DNA of 64,000 nt, from assembly GCF_025144145.1 (NCBI RefSeq), contig NZ_CP083546.1:3754001-3818000 (forward strand), read 5' to 3'. Each line of letters opens with the position of its first letter. Position 1 is the first letter of the stretch. This DNA comes from Leisingera sp. M658. Its GTDB lineage: Bacteria > Pseudomonadota > Alphaproteobacteria > Rhodobacterales > Rhodobacteraceae. The position numbers were made by a program, and so were the translations under genes. The notes under the pieces were generated by a model. It had not been told where the DNA came from, did no database searches, and saw nothing but the letters and a program-made list of their open reading frames with translations. Below, piece by piece: positions 47,888 to 57,475 of the stretch.

Positions 47888-50257
47888 TCAGGATTGAGGC
47901 CGGGTTTTCTTGGGGTCGTAATGGGCAAAGGGTACGATCTTGGCGGGCAGGCGTTTTTGATGTCCATCAAGTTTACCGATTTCCACCTCTGTTCCCACCT
48001 CTGAACAGGATACGTCCACCCGCGCCAGCGCGATGTTCTTGCCCAGCAGCGGCGACCGCATTGCAGAGGTCACCTCGCCAATTTGCGCGCGGCCAATGCG
48101 GACACAGTCGCCATGCGCCACGTCAATTGCCGAATCGATATCCAGCCCCACCAGCTTGCACGCTGGCGTGGTCTTGCGCCGGATCAGCGCGTCCCGGCCG
48201 ATAAAATCATCCTCTTTCGATTTCAGCGGCACGGTAAAGCCGATGCCCGCCTCAAACGGGTCGGTCTGATCGCTGAAGTCATAACCCGCGAAAATCAGCC
48301 CGGCCTCGATCCGCACCATATCCAGCGCCTCCAGCCCCATCGGGCGGATGCCGTGGTCCTGTCCGGCATCCCAAACCGCGTCGAAGACATCGCTGGCGTG
48401 TTTCGGATGACAGAAGATTTCATAGCCCAGTTCGCCCGTGTAGCCAGTCCGCGAGACCACAACCGGGACACCATGCTCACCGCCGATGCGAGCGGGGGTG
48501 AAACGGAACCAGCCCAGTTCTTCCAGCGTCGGGTTATGCGGCATTGTCCAGATGATCTTCTTCAGCAAGTCCCGGCTCTCGGGGCCTTGCACGGCGATAT
48601 TATGCTGCATGTCGGTGGATGAGCGGATCAGAACGTTCAGTCCCAGCTTCTCTGCCTGTTCGCGGATCCACTCTCCGCCATAGTCCGAGCCGCCGATCCA
48701 GCGGAAATTATCCTTGCCTAGACGGAACACGGTTCCGTCGTCGATCATGCCGCCATGCGGGTAGCACATCGCGGTATAGACCACCTGTCCTACTGCCAGT
48801 TTCTTGATGTTGCGGGTAAAGATATACTGGCACAGCGCCTCTGCATCCGGCCCGTGGATCTCAAACTTGCGTAAGGGCGTCAGATCCAGCAGCACACATT
48901 TCTCGCGGCAGGCCCAGTATTCCTCCAGCGGTCCGGATTCAGCATAGCAATTGGCCAGCCAATAGCCGTTATACTCAATGAAATTGCGGGTCTTTTTGCT
49001 GAGGCGGTCGTGGAAACCGGTTTCCTTGGTCATCTTGGGCTCCGATTCAGGGGTCGCGCGGAACGCAATCGCCCGCTTGAAGGTCTCTTGGCCGCTGTAT
49101 GTGCGGACGTGAATATCGGTGGGGTTCCAGCCATTGGCGGCACTGGTGTCATCCGGGCAGGCCGAGGAGACACAGATCAGATCGGTCAGCGCCTTGAGCA
49201 GCACATAGTCGCCGGGCCGGGTCCAGGGCTCGTCAGCATGCATCACACCGTGCTCATCCAGGCCGGTGTTGAAGAAGAAGTTGATCGCCATCCAGCCCGC
49301 GCGCGGCGTCACCCCGTGCTGGGCCAGAACCCCGTTAAAATTGTCAGAACAGTTCGCATGGCCGGGATAGCCGATGTCGTCATAGTATTTCGCCGCACAA
49401 GCCAGGGCAAAGGCATCGTGACGGCCAACCGTATCCTGCACCACTTCGACGAGCGGCAGCATCTCCTGATCGTAATACTTCGCGTGCAGGCCTGGCATCG
49501 GATAGGCATGGCCCATCAGCGTCCGGGTTGTGGTCACATCCAGCGCATGCTCGATCCCCTTGTCCAGCTTGCGGGCCGCAAAACACTGAAAATCAGTACA
49601 TTGGCGCCCATCAACATCAAGCACCTGGATGTAGTCGCCAGCCTTCACAAAATAGGCTTCGGCTGTCGCGCTTTTCACCCGCAGGTCCAGCACCGGATCA
49701 GCCAGCGGATCGGGCAGTTCAAACCGCGCCACTTGCTTGATCACCGCCCGCTTGACCATGGCTGTCAGCGGCGTTGCCGTATCCTGCTGTTCAAAGTCCA
49801 TGATGCCGCCCGGTGCGGCGATGATCACTACACCGTCTCGCTGCGCGGTAAAGCTCTCCCCGGTCTTTGCAGGCGTCGCCGCATCAAACAGCCGCACCGC
49901 ACCGCCCTGCGCCAAGTCGATACCGCGTGTTTCCATCCCCAGACGCAAGCCGCGCAAGGACTGGTCCGAGGAGGTCAGCAGCGCCTTCAAACCTCTGGCA
50001 TCACTGTTGGCTGCCGCGCCGATGATGCCCGCATCAATGCGCCCTTTGTCGTCAGCCGCGACGATCTCGCAAGGCTGGCCGCCCTCGTCATTGGTCACCG
50101 TCACCGTATCGCCGGTTTCCACCCGGATCAGGATCGCACCGCAACCTTCGACGACGTAACGCTCGGTCCCCTTGGGCAGCGAAAACACCGACGGCTGATA
50201 CAGTCCGGACGGCTTGGGCGGCCCTTTGACAACTTCAGGGAAGCTCATGTCATTCAT
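47888..50257 (-). CDS. tdm: Trimethylamine N-oxide demethylase
   Basis: This 789-residue protein starts MNDMSFPEVVKGPPKPSG at 50257 behind AGGAGATGCGCG. The N-terminal half is a DUF1989 domain with Cys-rich DGRQCTDFQCF, ACAAKYYDDIGYPGHANCSDN and CVSSACPDD, where zinc binds. The C-terminal half is a GcvT-like tetrahydrofolate domain (SRTGYTGELGYEIF, MGLEALDMVRIEAGLIFAGYD). This fusion is the TMAO demethylase of Roseobacters, which yields dimethylamine and formaldehyde or methylene-THF. Its usual partner tmm is not in the window. Confidence 0.92.
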   Translation of the reverse strand: MNDMSFPEVVKGPPKPSGLYQPSVFSLPKGTERYVVEGCGAILIRVETGDTVTVTNDEGGQPCEIVAADDKGRIDAGIIGAAANSDARGLKALLTSSDQSLRGLRLGMETRGIDLAQGGAVRLFDAATPAKTGESFTAQRDGVVIIAAPGGIMDFEQQDTATPLTAMVKRAVIKQVARFELPDPLADPVLDLRVKSATAEAYFVKAGDYIQVLDVDGRQCTDFQCFAARKLDKGIEHALDVTTTRTLMGHAYPMPGLHAKYYDQEMLPLVEVVQDTVGRHDAFALACAAKYYDDIGYPGHANCSDNFNGVLAQHGVTPRAGWMAINFFFNTGLDEHGVMHADEPWTRPGDYVLLKALTDLICVSSACPDDTSAANGWNPTDIHVRTYSGQETFKRAIAFRATPESEPKMTKETGFHDRLSKKTRNFIEYNGYWLANCYAESGPLEEYWACREKCVLLDLTPLRKFEIHGPDAEALCQYIFTRNIKKLAVGQVVYTAMCYPHGGMIDDGTVFRLGKDNFRWIGGSDYGGEWIREQAEKLGLNVLIRSSTDMQHNIAVQGPESRDLLKKIIWTMPHNPTLEELGWFRFTPARIGGEHGVPVVVSRTGYTGELGYEIFCHPKHASDVFDAVWDAGQDHGIRPMGLEALDMVRIEAGLIFAGYDFSDQTDPFEAGIGFTVPLKSKEDDFIGRDALIRRKTTPACKLVGLDIDSAIDVAHGDCVRIGRAQIGEVTSAMRSPLLGKNIALARVDVSCSEVGTEVEIGKLDGHQKRLPAKIVPFAHYDPKKTRPQS

Positions 50258-50297
50258 CGCGCATCTCCTGTTGGACACCGGCCAAAAATTGCACAGC

Positions 50298-50361
50298 CGG
50301 AATATTTATTTATTGAAAAGAATATTCCGTTCCCCCACTCTAATCAACAAACATGTTGATT
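50298..50361. promoter_or_regulatory. Two inverted repeats in the tdm/DMT divergent control region
   Basis: CGGAATATT (50298-50306) and AATATTCCG (50321-50329) form a 9-bp repeat in the tdm upstream region. AATCAACA (50342-50349) and TGTTGATT (50354-50361) form an 8-bp repeat with a 4-base spacer. The region lies between tdm (minus) and the DMT transporter (plus). The sequences look like regulator operators. Which regulator binds is unknown. Confidence 0.5.
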
Positions 50362-50438
50362 TTCTGCAGTAAAATGGCAGATGCCCGGGATGCGTCATTT
50401 TCCTGGGGGTGAATGCCGCAAACAAAAGGATAAGCCCG

Positions 50439-51281
50439 ATGCACTCGTTGCTTCTTGGCCTGGCCGCGGCCCTTGCCTGGGGGCTTCATGATTTTTGCGT
50501 GCGCTTTGTATCGCAAAGAACCGGTATCCTGCCAGCCATGCTGACCGTGTTTTTGACCGGAGCGATTCTAATTGCGGCAGCGGCTTGGACCTTAGGGGAC
50601 TGGCAGGAACTGACCCCGTCCGCAGCCCGGCTGGCCGGCCTTTCTGGCGCCATCTATGCTCTTGGGTCTTACGCGCTCTACCGTGCCTTTGCATTGGGGC
50701 CGGTTAAGCTGGTGGCCCCGTTGATCGGTGCTTACCCCGTATTGTCACTTGCCATGGCCATGCTGCAGGGCCAGCCGGTCGGCCCCGGCCACTGGGCTGC
50801 GATCGCCGCGGTGGTTGGCGGCGTCGGCTGCATTGCCGTCTTCTCAACCGAAGACGACGGCAGCCCGGTCAACCTGCGGGCCGCGGCCTGGGGCCTTGCG
50901 GGGGCCATCGGGTTTGCCCTGACCTTTGCGATCGGCCAAGCCGCCACCCAAGCCGGCGCCGAATTGCCGGTGCTCATCGTGACCCGCTTGGCTGCCATAC
51001 TGATCGTTCTGGGGCTTGCACTTATTGCCCGGATGGTTCAGCTGCCCTGCCGCAAAATACTGCCTCTGCTCTGCCTGATGGGTGCGTTGGATGCCTTTGC
51101 ACTTGGCTTGGTGATCTACTCCGGCTCCTTGCCCCGGCCGGAATTCGCCTCAGTCAGCGCCTCGCTTTTCGGGTTGGTCACCGTAGTGCTCGCCTGGCTT
51201 TTGCTTCGCGAAAGCATGAACCGCGCACAGTGGATCAGCGTCGCCGTCACATTTGGCGGGATCGCCGGCCTGGGTTTTTAA
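50439..51281 (+). CDS. EamA/DMT family transporter next to tdm
   Basis: This 280-residue membrane protein starts at the ATG at 50439 with AAAGGA upstream. It has about ten membrane segments and the EamA duplication (LAAALAWGLHDFCVRFVS first; EFASVSASLFGLVTVVLAWLLLRE second). It is divergent from tdm and shares its control region. A role in moving a methylamine-related metabolite or amino acid is a guess from position. Confidence 0.85.
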   Translation: MHSLLLGLAAALAWGLHDFCVRFVSQRTGILPAMLTVFLTGAILIAAAAWTLGDWQELTPSAARLAGLSGAIYALGSYALYRAFALGPVKLVAPLIGAYPVLSLAMAMLQGQPVGPGHWAAIAAVVGGVGCIAVFSTEDDGSPVNLRAAAWGLAGAIGFALTFAIGQAATQAGAELPVLIVTRLAAILIVLGLALIARMVQLPCRKILPLLCLMGALDAFALGLVIYSGSLPRPEFASVSASLFGLVTVVLAWLLLRESMNRAQWISVAVTFGGIAGLGF

Positions 51282-51300
51282 CGCCCGGCGCTTTTTCATC

Positions 51301-51338
51301 TTTTCAAAAATACTCCCGCCGGAGGCGTCCGGCGGGAG
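51301..51338. repeat. Dispersed repeat copy 5 forming a hairpin
   Basis: TTTTCAAAAATACTCCCGCC is followed by GGAGGC. The repeat's CTCCCGCCGGA (51313-51323) pairs with TCCGGCGGGAG (51328-51338). It lies between the convergent DMT and folD genes, where it could terminate transcription from both sides. Confidence 0.6.
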
Positions 51339-51374
51339 CAGGTGATCTCAGTCCGTGCTGTTGTGCGGCGCGCC

Positions 51375-52277
51375 TCAGGCGGTCAGGCCTTCGGGCTCTT
51401 TCAGACCGTTGGCGCGGCAGCAGGCGGTGACGGTGTTCGCGAGCAGGCAGGCAATCGTCATCGGACCGACGCCGCCCGGAACCGGGGTGATGGCGCCGGC
51501 ACGCTCGGACGCAGAAGCGAAGTCGACGTCGCCGACCAGCTTCATCTTGCCTTCCCCTTTTTCGGGCGCATCAATCCGGTTGATGCCCACGTCAATCACG
51601 GTGGCGCCTTCCTTGATCCAGTCGCCCGGCACCATTTCCGGGCGGCCCACGGCGGCCACAACGATGTCGGCGCGCCGCACCACCTCGGGCAGGTCCTTGG
51701 TGCGCGAATGCGCGATGGTCACGGTGCAGCTGTCGCCCAAGAGAAGCTGCGCCATCGGCTTGCCGACGATGTTGGAGCGGCCAATGACAACCGCATCCAT
51801 GCCCGACAGCGAGCCGTGGTGCTCGCGCAGCATCATCAGGCAGCCCAAGGGCGTGCAGGGCACCATCGATTTCTGGCCGGTGCCCAGAAGGCCGACGTTG
51901 GAGATGTGGAACCCGTCGACGTCCTTTTCCGGCGCGATCGAGTTGATCACCAGGTCTTCGTTCATGTGCTTGGGCAGCGGCAGCTGCACCAGGATGCCAT
52001 GCACCGAAGCGTCGTTGTTCAGCTGCTCGACCACGGCCAGCAGGTCCGCTTCCGAGGTGTCCGCATCCAGCTTGTGCTCATAGGAGTTCATGCCGGCCTC
52101 AACGGTCTGCTTGCCCTTGGAGCGCACATAGACCTGGCTTGCCGGGTCTTCGCCGACCAGTACCACGGCGAGACCGGGGGTGATGCCGTTTTCCTCTTTC
52201 AGCCGCGCCACATGCTCGGCCACCTGGCCGCGCACCTTGGCCGCAAAGGCCTTGCCGTCAATCAGAGTTGCTGCCAT
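51375..52277 (-). CDS. folD: Methylenetetrahydrofolate dehydrogenase/cyclohydrolase
   Basis: This 300-residue, full-length bifunctional enzyme starts [17 protein letters not shown]. It has the catalytic YVRSKGK (Lys near 56), [11 protein letters not shown], the NADP loop [16 protein letters not shown] near 170 and the C-terminal [15 protein letters not shown]. It interconverts 5,10-methylene-THF and 10-formyl-THF. With Fhs it links formate to serine-cycle or oxidative carbon. It is on the same strand as the chorismate mutase-like gene and fhs. Confidence 0.95.
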   Translation of the reverse strand: MAATLIDGKAFAAKVRGQVAEHVARLKEENGITPGLAVVLVGEDPASQVYVRSKGKQTVEAGMNSYEHKLDADTSEADLLAVVEQLNNDASVHGILVQLPLPKHMNEDLVINSIAPEKDVDGFHISNVGLLGTGQKSMVPCTPLGCLMMLREHHGSLSGMDAVVIGRSNIVGKPMAQLLLGDSCTVTIAHSRTKDLPEVVRRADIVVAAVGRPEMVPGDWIKEGATVIDVGINRIDAPEKGEGKMKLVGDVDFASASERAGAITPVPGGVGPMTIACLLANTVTACCRANGLKEPEGLTA

Positions 52278-52380
52278 TTGATCTCTTCCTCTTTGCCGCA
52301 GGCGCGGGCCTCCGCCCGGATGCCTGCCCTATTCCTCTTTAGCGGTCGCGATGCCCGAGCCGCAGGTGCCCTGCTCAGCA

Positions 52381-52686
52381 TCACTCCTCACGGATCACCC
52401 GCGCCTCGCGGGCAATCGACCACTCCACCAGCTGCCGCCACAGGCGCTCAGCCAGATCGGGGTCCAGCCCCTGGGCCTCAGCCGCGGCGCGGGCATTCAG
52501 CACCACTTCTTCAACCCGCTCCGGGATCCGCGCCGGCCAGCCGTTTGCCTGCTTCAGCGCGATCGCCCGGTCGATGTATCCAGCCCGCACGGCCAGCAGC
52601 GCCACCAGCTCCCGGTCCAGATGGTCGATCTGAAGCCGGAGGCTGGCCATATCGCTGCAGGCATCTGGCGGGGTGCGTGTGCTCAT
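52381..52686 (-). CDS. Chorismate mutase family protein
   Basis: This 101-residue AroQ-type protein contains LRLQIDHLDRELVALLAVRAGYIDRAIALKQ and RIPERVEEVVLNARAAAEAQGLDPDLAERLW. The family folds as a helical dimer that turns chorismate into prephenate. It lies between fhs and folD, where a folate link is known only through shared chorismate chemistry. It is also possible that it is an isochorismate lyase-type relative. Confidence 0.8.
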   Translation of the reverse strand: MSTRTPPDACSDMASLRLQIDHLDRELVALLAVRAGYIDRAIALKQANGWPARIPERVEEVVLNARAAAEAQGLDPDLAERLWRQLVEWSIAREARVIREE

Positions 52687-52697
52687 GTCTTAAAACT

Positions 52698-52729
52698 CTC
52701 ACGGCCCGGGATGGGTCCCGGGCCGTGAG
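52698..52729 (-). terminator. Terminator of fhs
   Basis: CTCACGGCCCGGG (52698-52710) and CCCGGGCCGTGAG (52717-52729) make a perfect 13-bp stem with a 6-base loop. On the minus strand AGTTTTAAG follows. It comes 16 bases after the fhs stop and before the chorismate mutase-like start, so fhs is largely separate from the downstream pair. Confidence 0.8.
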
Positions 52730-52745
52730 TGCCGCATATCGCCGT

Positions 52746-54422
52746 TTAGAACAAGCCTTCGATCTGGCCGTCGTCATTCAGGCGGATGGTTTCCGAGGCC
52801 GGTTTGCGCGGCAGGCCCGGCATCGTCATGATCTCGCCGCAGACCGCCACGATGAAGCCGGCACCGGCCGACAGGCGGACTTCACGCACCGGCACCGAAT
52901 GGCCGGTGGGCGCACCGCGCAACGACGGGTCGGTCGAGAAGGAATACTGGGTCTTCGCCATGCAGACCGGCAGATTGCCGTAGCCTGCGTCTTCCCATTC
53001 CTTCAGCTGGTTGCGGATCTTGTTGTCGGCCAGCACCTCGTCGGCGCGGTAGATGCGCTTGGCGATGGTGTCGATCTTGTCGAACAGCGACATCTCGTCC
53101 GGGTAGATCGGCGCAAAGTTGGCCTGACCCGCATCGACGATCTCAACCACTTTCTCGGCCAGCGGCGCGGAGCCTTCCGAGCCCAGCTCCCAGTGGCGCG
53201 ACAGCACCGCCTCGACGCCATGGGTGGCGGCGTAGGCTTTGACGGCGTCGACTTCGGCATCGGTGTCGGTGACAAAGTGGTTGATCGCGACGACAACCGG
53301 CACACCAAAGGATTTGATGTTCTCGATGTGGCGGCCGAGGTTGGCGCAGCCGTTGTTCACAGCCTCGACGTTCTCAGCACCCAGGTCAGCCTTGGCGACG
53401 CCGCCGTTCATCTTCATCGCGCGCACGGTGGCAACCAGCACAACCGCGGACGGTGCGATGCCTGCCTTGCGGCATTTGATGTTCATGAACTTCTCGGCAC
53501 CCAGATCAGCACCAAAGCCTGCCTCGGTCACCACATAGTCGGCGACTTTCAGCGCGGTCTTGGTGGCAATAACCGAGTTGCAGCCGTGGGCGATATTGGC
53601 AAACGGGCCGCCGTGCACAAACGCCGGGTTGTTTTCCAGGGTCTGCACCAGATTCGGCTGCATCGCGTCCTTCAGCAGCACGGTCATCGCGCCTTCGGCC
53701 TTGATGTCGCGGCAGTAGACCGGGGTCTTGTCGCGGCGGTAGGCCACGATGATGTCGCCCAGGCGCTTTTCCAGGTCCTTCAGATCATTCGCGAGGCACA
53801 GGATCGCCATCACTTCGGAGGCCACGGTGATGTCAAAACCGGCTTCGCGCGGGAAGCCGTTGGAGACGCCGCCCAGGGACGCGGTGATGGTGCGCAGGGC
53901 GCGGTCGTTCATGTCCACAACCCGGCGCCAGGCGACGCGGCGGGTGTCGATGTCGCATTCATTGCCCCAGTAGATGTGGTTGTCGATCATCGCCGACAGC
54001 AGCGAGTGCGCCGAGGTGATGGCGTGGAAGTCGCCGGTGAAGTGGAGGTTCATTTCCTCCATCGGCACCACTTGCGCGTAACCGCCGCCTGCAGCGCCGC
54101 CCTTCATGCCGAAGTTCGGACCCAAGGACGCCTCGCGGATACAGATCATCGCGTTCTTGCCGATCCGGTTCAGCCCGTCGCCCAGACCCACGGTGGTGGT
54201 GGTCTTGCCTTCGCCCGCCGGTGTCGGGTTGATCGCGGTCACCAGGATCAGCTTGCCGTCTTCCTTGGACTGAACCGAGTTGATGAACGACTGGGACACC
54301 TTTGCCTTGTCGTGGCCGTAGGGCAGCAGATCGCCGCTGGAAATCCCGATCTTCGCACCAATCTCCTGGATCGGCTTCTTCTGCGCTTCACGCGCAATCT
54401 CGATGTCACTCTTGTAGCTCAT
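52746..54422 (-). CDS. fhs: Formate-tetrahydrofolate ligase
   Basis: This 558-residue, full-length enzyme starts [21 protein letters not shown] and has the ATP loop [18 protein letters not shown] near 66-83 and [26 protein letters not shown] near 98. It makes 10-formyl-THF from formate and ATP and can run in reverse. In Roseobacters it is required for C1 assimilation or energy from methyl groups. It has its own promoter and terminator. Confidence 0.96.
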   Translation of the reverse strand: MSYKSDIEIAREAQKKPIQEIGAKIGISSGDLLPYGHDKAKVSQSFINSVQSKEDGKLILVTAINPTPAGEGKTTTTVGLGDGLNRIGKNAMICIREASLGPNFGMKGGAAGGGYAQVVPMEEMNLHFTGDFHAITSAHSLLSAMIDNHIYWGNECDIDTRRVAWRRVVDMNDRALRTITASLGGVSNGFPREAGFDITVASEVMAILCLANDLKDLEKRLGDIIVAYRRDKTPVYCRDIKAEGAMTVLLKDAMQPNLVQTLENNPAFVHGGPFANIAHGCNSVIATKTALKVADYVVTEAGFGADLGAEKFMNIKCRKAGIAPSAVVLVATVRAMKMNGGVAKADLGAENVEAVNNGCANLGRHIENIKSFGVPVVVAINHFVTDTDAEVDAVKAYAATHGVEAVLSRHWELGSEGSAPLAEKVVEIVDAGQANFAPIYPDEMSLFDKIDTIAKRIYRADEVLADNKIRNQLKEWEDAGYGNLPVCMAKTQYSFSTDPSLRGAPTGHSVPVREVRLSAGAGFIVAVCGEIMTMPGLPRKPASETIRLNDDGQIEGLF

Positions 54423-54506
54423 GGCTCTCTCCCTTTTGCCGTCTCGTCTGGCTGAAACCCCGTGGCACGTGCCCTGGCGAGATGCTCTATATTCCTATTA
54501 ATTAAA

Positions 54507-54535
54507 TTATTTTCCTGAACGTCAACACATTCCTG
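54507..54535 (-). promoter_or_regulatory. Probable promoter of fhs
   Basis: On the minus strand TTGACG (-35, 54535-54530) and ATTAAT (-10, 54512-54507) are 17 bases apart, about 85 bases before the fhs start. A CAGGAAA (54527-54521 complement) lies between them, as in other C1 promoters of the window. The evidence is by sequence match only. Confidence 0.5.
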
Positions 54536-54647
54536 ACTACATTCGCCTGAAAAACAGGGCCTTTTCAGCGCATCGGGCGCCGATCGGAAACAGGCGGAAT
54601 TTCACCCGGGGTGAAGACGGCGCATATGCGGCAAGTGCTGCCGCAAA

Positions 54648-54675
54648 CAAAAAGGGCCCGGGCAATGCCCGGGCC
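54648..54675 (-). terminator. Terminator of gmaS
   Basis: GGCCCGGGC (54655-54663) and GCCCGGGCC (54667-54675) pair over three bases and are followed on the minus strand by CTTTTTGTTTG. It is a strong intrinsic terminator for the amtB-mgs-gmaS operon, 45 bases after the gmaS stop. Confidence 0.88.
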
Positions 54676-54720
54676 GTGCAGGGTCCGGCCCGAAGGCCAG
54701 ACGGGGGAATCACTGCCGGG

Positions 54721-56052
54721 TCAGATATCCAGCGTGTTGTCCTTTTCCCAGCGGGAGAAGTGGTTCACGAAGGAGTTCCACTCCTGCTGCTTCATCTTCA
54801 GATAGGCTGCCGAGAACTCCTCGCCCATCATCGCTTTCAGGCCGTCGTCCTTGTCGTAGAACCGCAGTGCATCCAGCATGTTGAGCGGCAGTTTCGGCGC
54901 GTCGGTGATGGTGTGGCCTTCGGCGTACATGTCGATGTCATGGCGCGGGCCGGGATCGGCCTTGGCCCGAATGCCTGAGAGGCCGGCGGCAATGATCACC
55001 GCCTGCAGCAGGTAGGGGTTCACCGCGCCATCGGGCAGGCGCAGCTCAAACCGGCCGGGACCGGGCACACGCACCATGTGGGTCCGGTTGTTGCCGGTCC
55101 AGGTGACAGTGTTCGGCGCCCAGGTGGCACCCGACATGGTACGCGGCGCGTTGATGCGCTTGTAGGAGTTCACCGTCGGATTGGTGATCGCCGCCAGCGC
55201 CGAGGCGTGCTTCATGATGCCGCCCAGGAACCAGCCGCCCTGTTCGGACAGACCCAGTTCCGCAATATCGCCAGCGCCCTTGTCAGCGGCAAAGACATTG
55301 GTGCGCGAATCCGCGCCCGGCGCGTCCCAGACCGAGATATGCGCATGACAGCCGTTGCCGGTAAGGCCTTCAACGGGCTTCGGCATGAACGTCGCGCGGA
55401 AGCCGTGCTTTTCCGCCACCGATTTTGCCATGAACTTGAAGAAGCTGTGCTTGTCAGCGGTCGCCAGGGCATCATCGAAATCCCAGTTCATTTCCCACTG
55501 GCCGTTGGCGTCCTCATGGTCGTTCTGATAGGCGCCCCAGCCCAGTTCCAGCATGTAATCGCTGATTTCGCGGATCACGTCCAATCGGCGCATCATCGCC
55601 TGCTGGTCATAGCAGGGTTTTTCGGCATTATCGAAGGGGTCCGAGATTTCCTCGCCGTCGGGGGTCAGCAGGAAAAACTCGGCCTCGATGCCGGTTTTCA
55701 CATGCAGGCCTTCATCCGCGGCTTCCTTGATCAGGCGGCGCAGCACGTTGCGCGGCGCCTGGGCGACGTCTTCGCCCTCCATCACGCAATTGCCTGGAAC
55801 CCAGGCGATTTCCTTGTTCCAAGGCAGCTGGATCACCGCGTCGGGATCCGGCACTGCCAGCATGTCGGGATGCGCCGGTGTCAGGTCAAGCCAAGTGGCA
55901 AAACCAGCAAATCCCGCGCCGTCTTCCTGCATATCCGCGATCGCCCGTGCCGGCACCAGTTTGGCGCGCTGGCCACCGAACAAGTCGGTGAAGGAGATCA
56001 TGAAATACTTAACGCCTTTTTCTTTTGCGAAAGCAGCCAGATCTGTTGTCAT
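54721..56052 (-). CDS. gmaS: Gamma-glutamylmethylamide synthetase
   Basis: This 443-residue member of the glutamine synthetase family starts MTTDLAAFAKEKGVKYFMIS at 56052. It has the metal-binding VKTGIEAEFFL and the NGCHAHISVWD and RVPGPGRFELRLPDGAVNPYL regions. GmaS joins methylamine to glutamate with ATP, the first step of the N-methylglutamate pathway. Glutamine synthetases normally would be larger and lie elsewhere; here the mgsABC genes immediately upstream decide the identity. It is the last gene of that operon. Confidence 0.9.
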   Translation of the reverse strand: MTTDLAAFAKEKGVKYFMISFTDLFGGQRAKLVPARAIADMQEDGAGFAGFATWLDLTPAHPDMLAVPDPDAVIQLPWNKEIAWVPGNCVMEGEDVAQAPRNVLRRLIKEAADEGLHVKTGIEAEFFLLTPDGEEISDPFDNAEKPCYDQQAMMRRLDVIREISDYMLELGWGAYQNDHEDANGQWEMNWDFDDALATADKHSFFKFMAKSVAEKHGFRATFMPKPVEGLTGNGCHAHISVWDAPGADSRTNVFAADKGAGDIAELGLSEQGGWFLGGIMKHASALAAITNPTVNSYKRINAPRTMSGATWAPNTVTWTGNNRTHMVRVPGPGRFELRLPDGAVNPYLLQAVIIAAGLSGIRAKADPGPRHDIDMYAEGHTITDAPKLPLNMLDALRFYDKDDGLKAMMGEEFSAAYLKMKQQEWNSFVNHFSRWEKDNTLDI

Positions 56053-56125
56053 GGTCCCACTCCCTTTCCCTGTTGAACGTATTTTGAAAAAGGCGCGGCC
56101 ATTGCCCGGCCGCGCCTGCCAATCA

Positions 56126-57463
56126 TCAGAACCCTGCTTTGCCAGGGTACCAGTCGGTACCGGCCAGCGGCACACGCGCCATGGCGGCGGCCTCCATTGT
56201 CAGGGCGCACAGATCCTCGGGCTCGAGGTTGTGCAAATGGTTGTGGCCGCAAGCCCGCGCAATGGTCTGCGCTTCCAGCGTCATTACCTTAAGATAGTTG
56301 CGCAGACGGCGGCCGGCTTCAACCGGGTCAACGCGCTTCATCAGTTCGGGATCCTGAGTGGTGATACCCGCCGGGTCCATACCTTCGTGCCAGTCATCAT
56401 AGGCGCCGGTGGTGGTGCCCAGCTTCTGGTATTCGCTTTCCCATTTCGGATCATTGTCGCCCAATGCGATCAGCGCTGCAGTGCCGATGGCCACCGCGTC
56501 AGCGCCCAGCGCCATCGCCTTGGCCACATCTGCGCCGGAGCGGATGCCACCGGAGACGACCAGCTGCACTTCGCGGTGCACACCCAGATCCTGCAGCGCC
56601 TGTACGGCCGGGCGGATACAGGCCAGCGTCGGCAGGCCGACATGTTCGATAAAGACGTCCTGGGTCGCAGCGGTGCCGCCTTGCATCCCGTCCAAAACCA
56701 CCACGTCTGCGCCGGCCTTAACCGCCAGCGCGGTGTCGTAATAGGGCCGGGTGCCGCCAACCTTGATATAAATCGGCACCTGCCAGTCGGTGATTTCACG
56801 CAGTTCCAGGATCTTGATTTCCAGATCGTCCGGGCCGGTCCAATCCGGGTGGCGGCAGGCAGAACGCTGGTCGATACCTTTCGGCAAGGTACGCATATGC
56901 GCGACCCGGTCCGAGATTTTCTGACCCAGCAGCATACCGCCGCCGCCGGGTTTGGCGCCCTGGCCGACCACAATCTCAATCGCATCAGCCTTGCGCAAAT
57001 CATCCGGGTTCATGCCGTAGCGGGACGGCAGATACTGATAGACCAGCTTGCTGGAATGACCACGCTCTTCCGGGGTCATGCCGCCGTCGCCGGTGGTGGT
57101 CGAGGTGCCTGCAGCGGATGCACCGCGGCCCAGGGCCTCCTTGGCGGGGCCTGACAGCGCGCCAAAGCTCATGCCCGCGATGGTGACCGGGATATCCAGT
57201 TCAATCGGTTTCTTGGCAAAACGGGTGCCAAGCGTCACCTTGGTTTCGCATTTCTCACGGTAGCCCTCCAGCGGATAGCGCGAAACCGAGGCGCCGAGGA
57301 AAAGCAGGTCATCGAAATGCGGCACCTTGCGCTTGGCGCCGCCGCCGCGGATGTCATAGATCCCGGTCGCCGCAGCGCGGCGGATTTCAGCGTTGATCGG
57401 GTTGGTGAAGGTCGCCGACTGGATCGGCTCGGTGCGGGGGATTTTAGTATCCTGATCTGACAT
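56126..57463 (-). CDS. mgsC: N-methylglutamate synthase subunit MgsC
   Basis: This 445-residue protein is homologous to the FMN-binding synthase domain of glutamate synthase, with IAGMSFGALSGPAKEALGRGA near 93-113 and the Cys cluster and PADVVVLDGMQGGTA region near 272. With MgsA and MgsB it transfers the methylamine from gamma-glutamylmethylamide to 2-oxoglutarate or glutamate, making N-methylglutamate. It starts 12 bases after the mgsB stop. Confidence 0.88.
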   Translation of the reverse strand: MSDQDTKIPRTEPIQSATFTNPINAEIRRAAATGIYDIRGGGAKRKVPHFDDLLFLGASVSRYPLEGYREKCETKVTLGTRFAKKPIELDIPVTIAGMSFGALSGPAKEALGRGASAAGTSTTTGDGGMTPEERGHSSKLVYQYLPSRYGMNPDDLRKADAIEIVVGQGAKPGGGGMLLGQKISDRVAHMRTLPKGIDQRSACRHPDWTGPDDLEIKILELREITDWQVPIYIKVGGTRPYYDTALAVKAGADVVVLDGMQGGTAATQDVFIEHVGLPTLACIRPAVQALQDLGVHREVQLVVSGGIRSGADVAKAMALGADAVAIGTAALIALGDNDPKWESEYQKLGTTTGAYDDWHEGMDPAGITTQDPELMKRVDPVEAGRRLRNYLKVMTLEAQTIARACGHNHLHNLEPEDLCALTMEAAAMARVPLAGTDWYPGKAGF

Positions 57464-57475
57464 AGCCTTAAATCC

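Noticed and set aside
51342-54455. A 1037-codon plus-strand frame over folD to fhs
   Set aside because: It is a shadow of three well-supported minus-strand genes; long antisense frames are common in GC-rich DNA.
54721-56052. Ordinary glutamine synthetase (glnA)
   Set aside because: The operon with mgsABC and the family subtype point to gamma-glutamylmethylamide synthetase.
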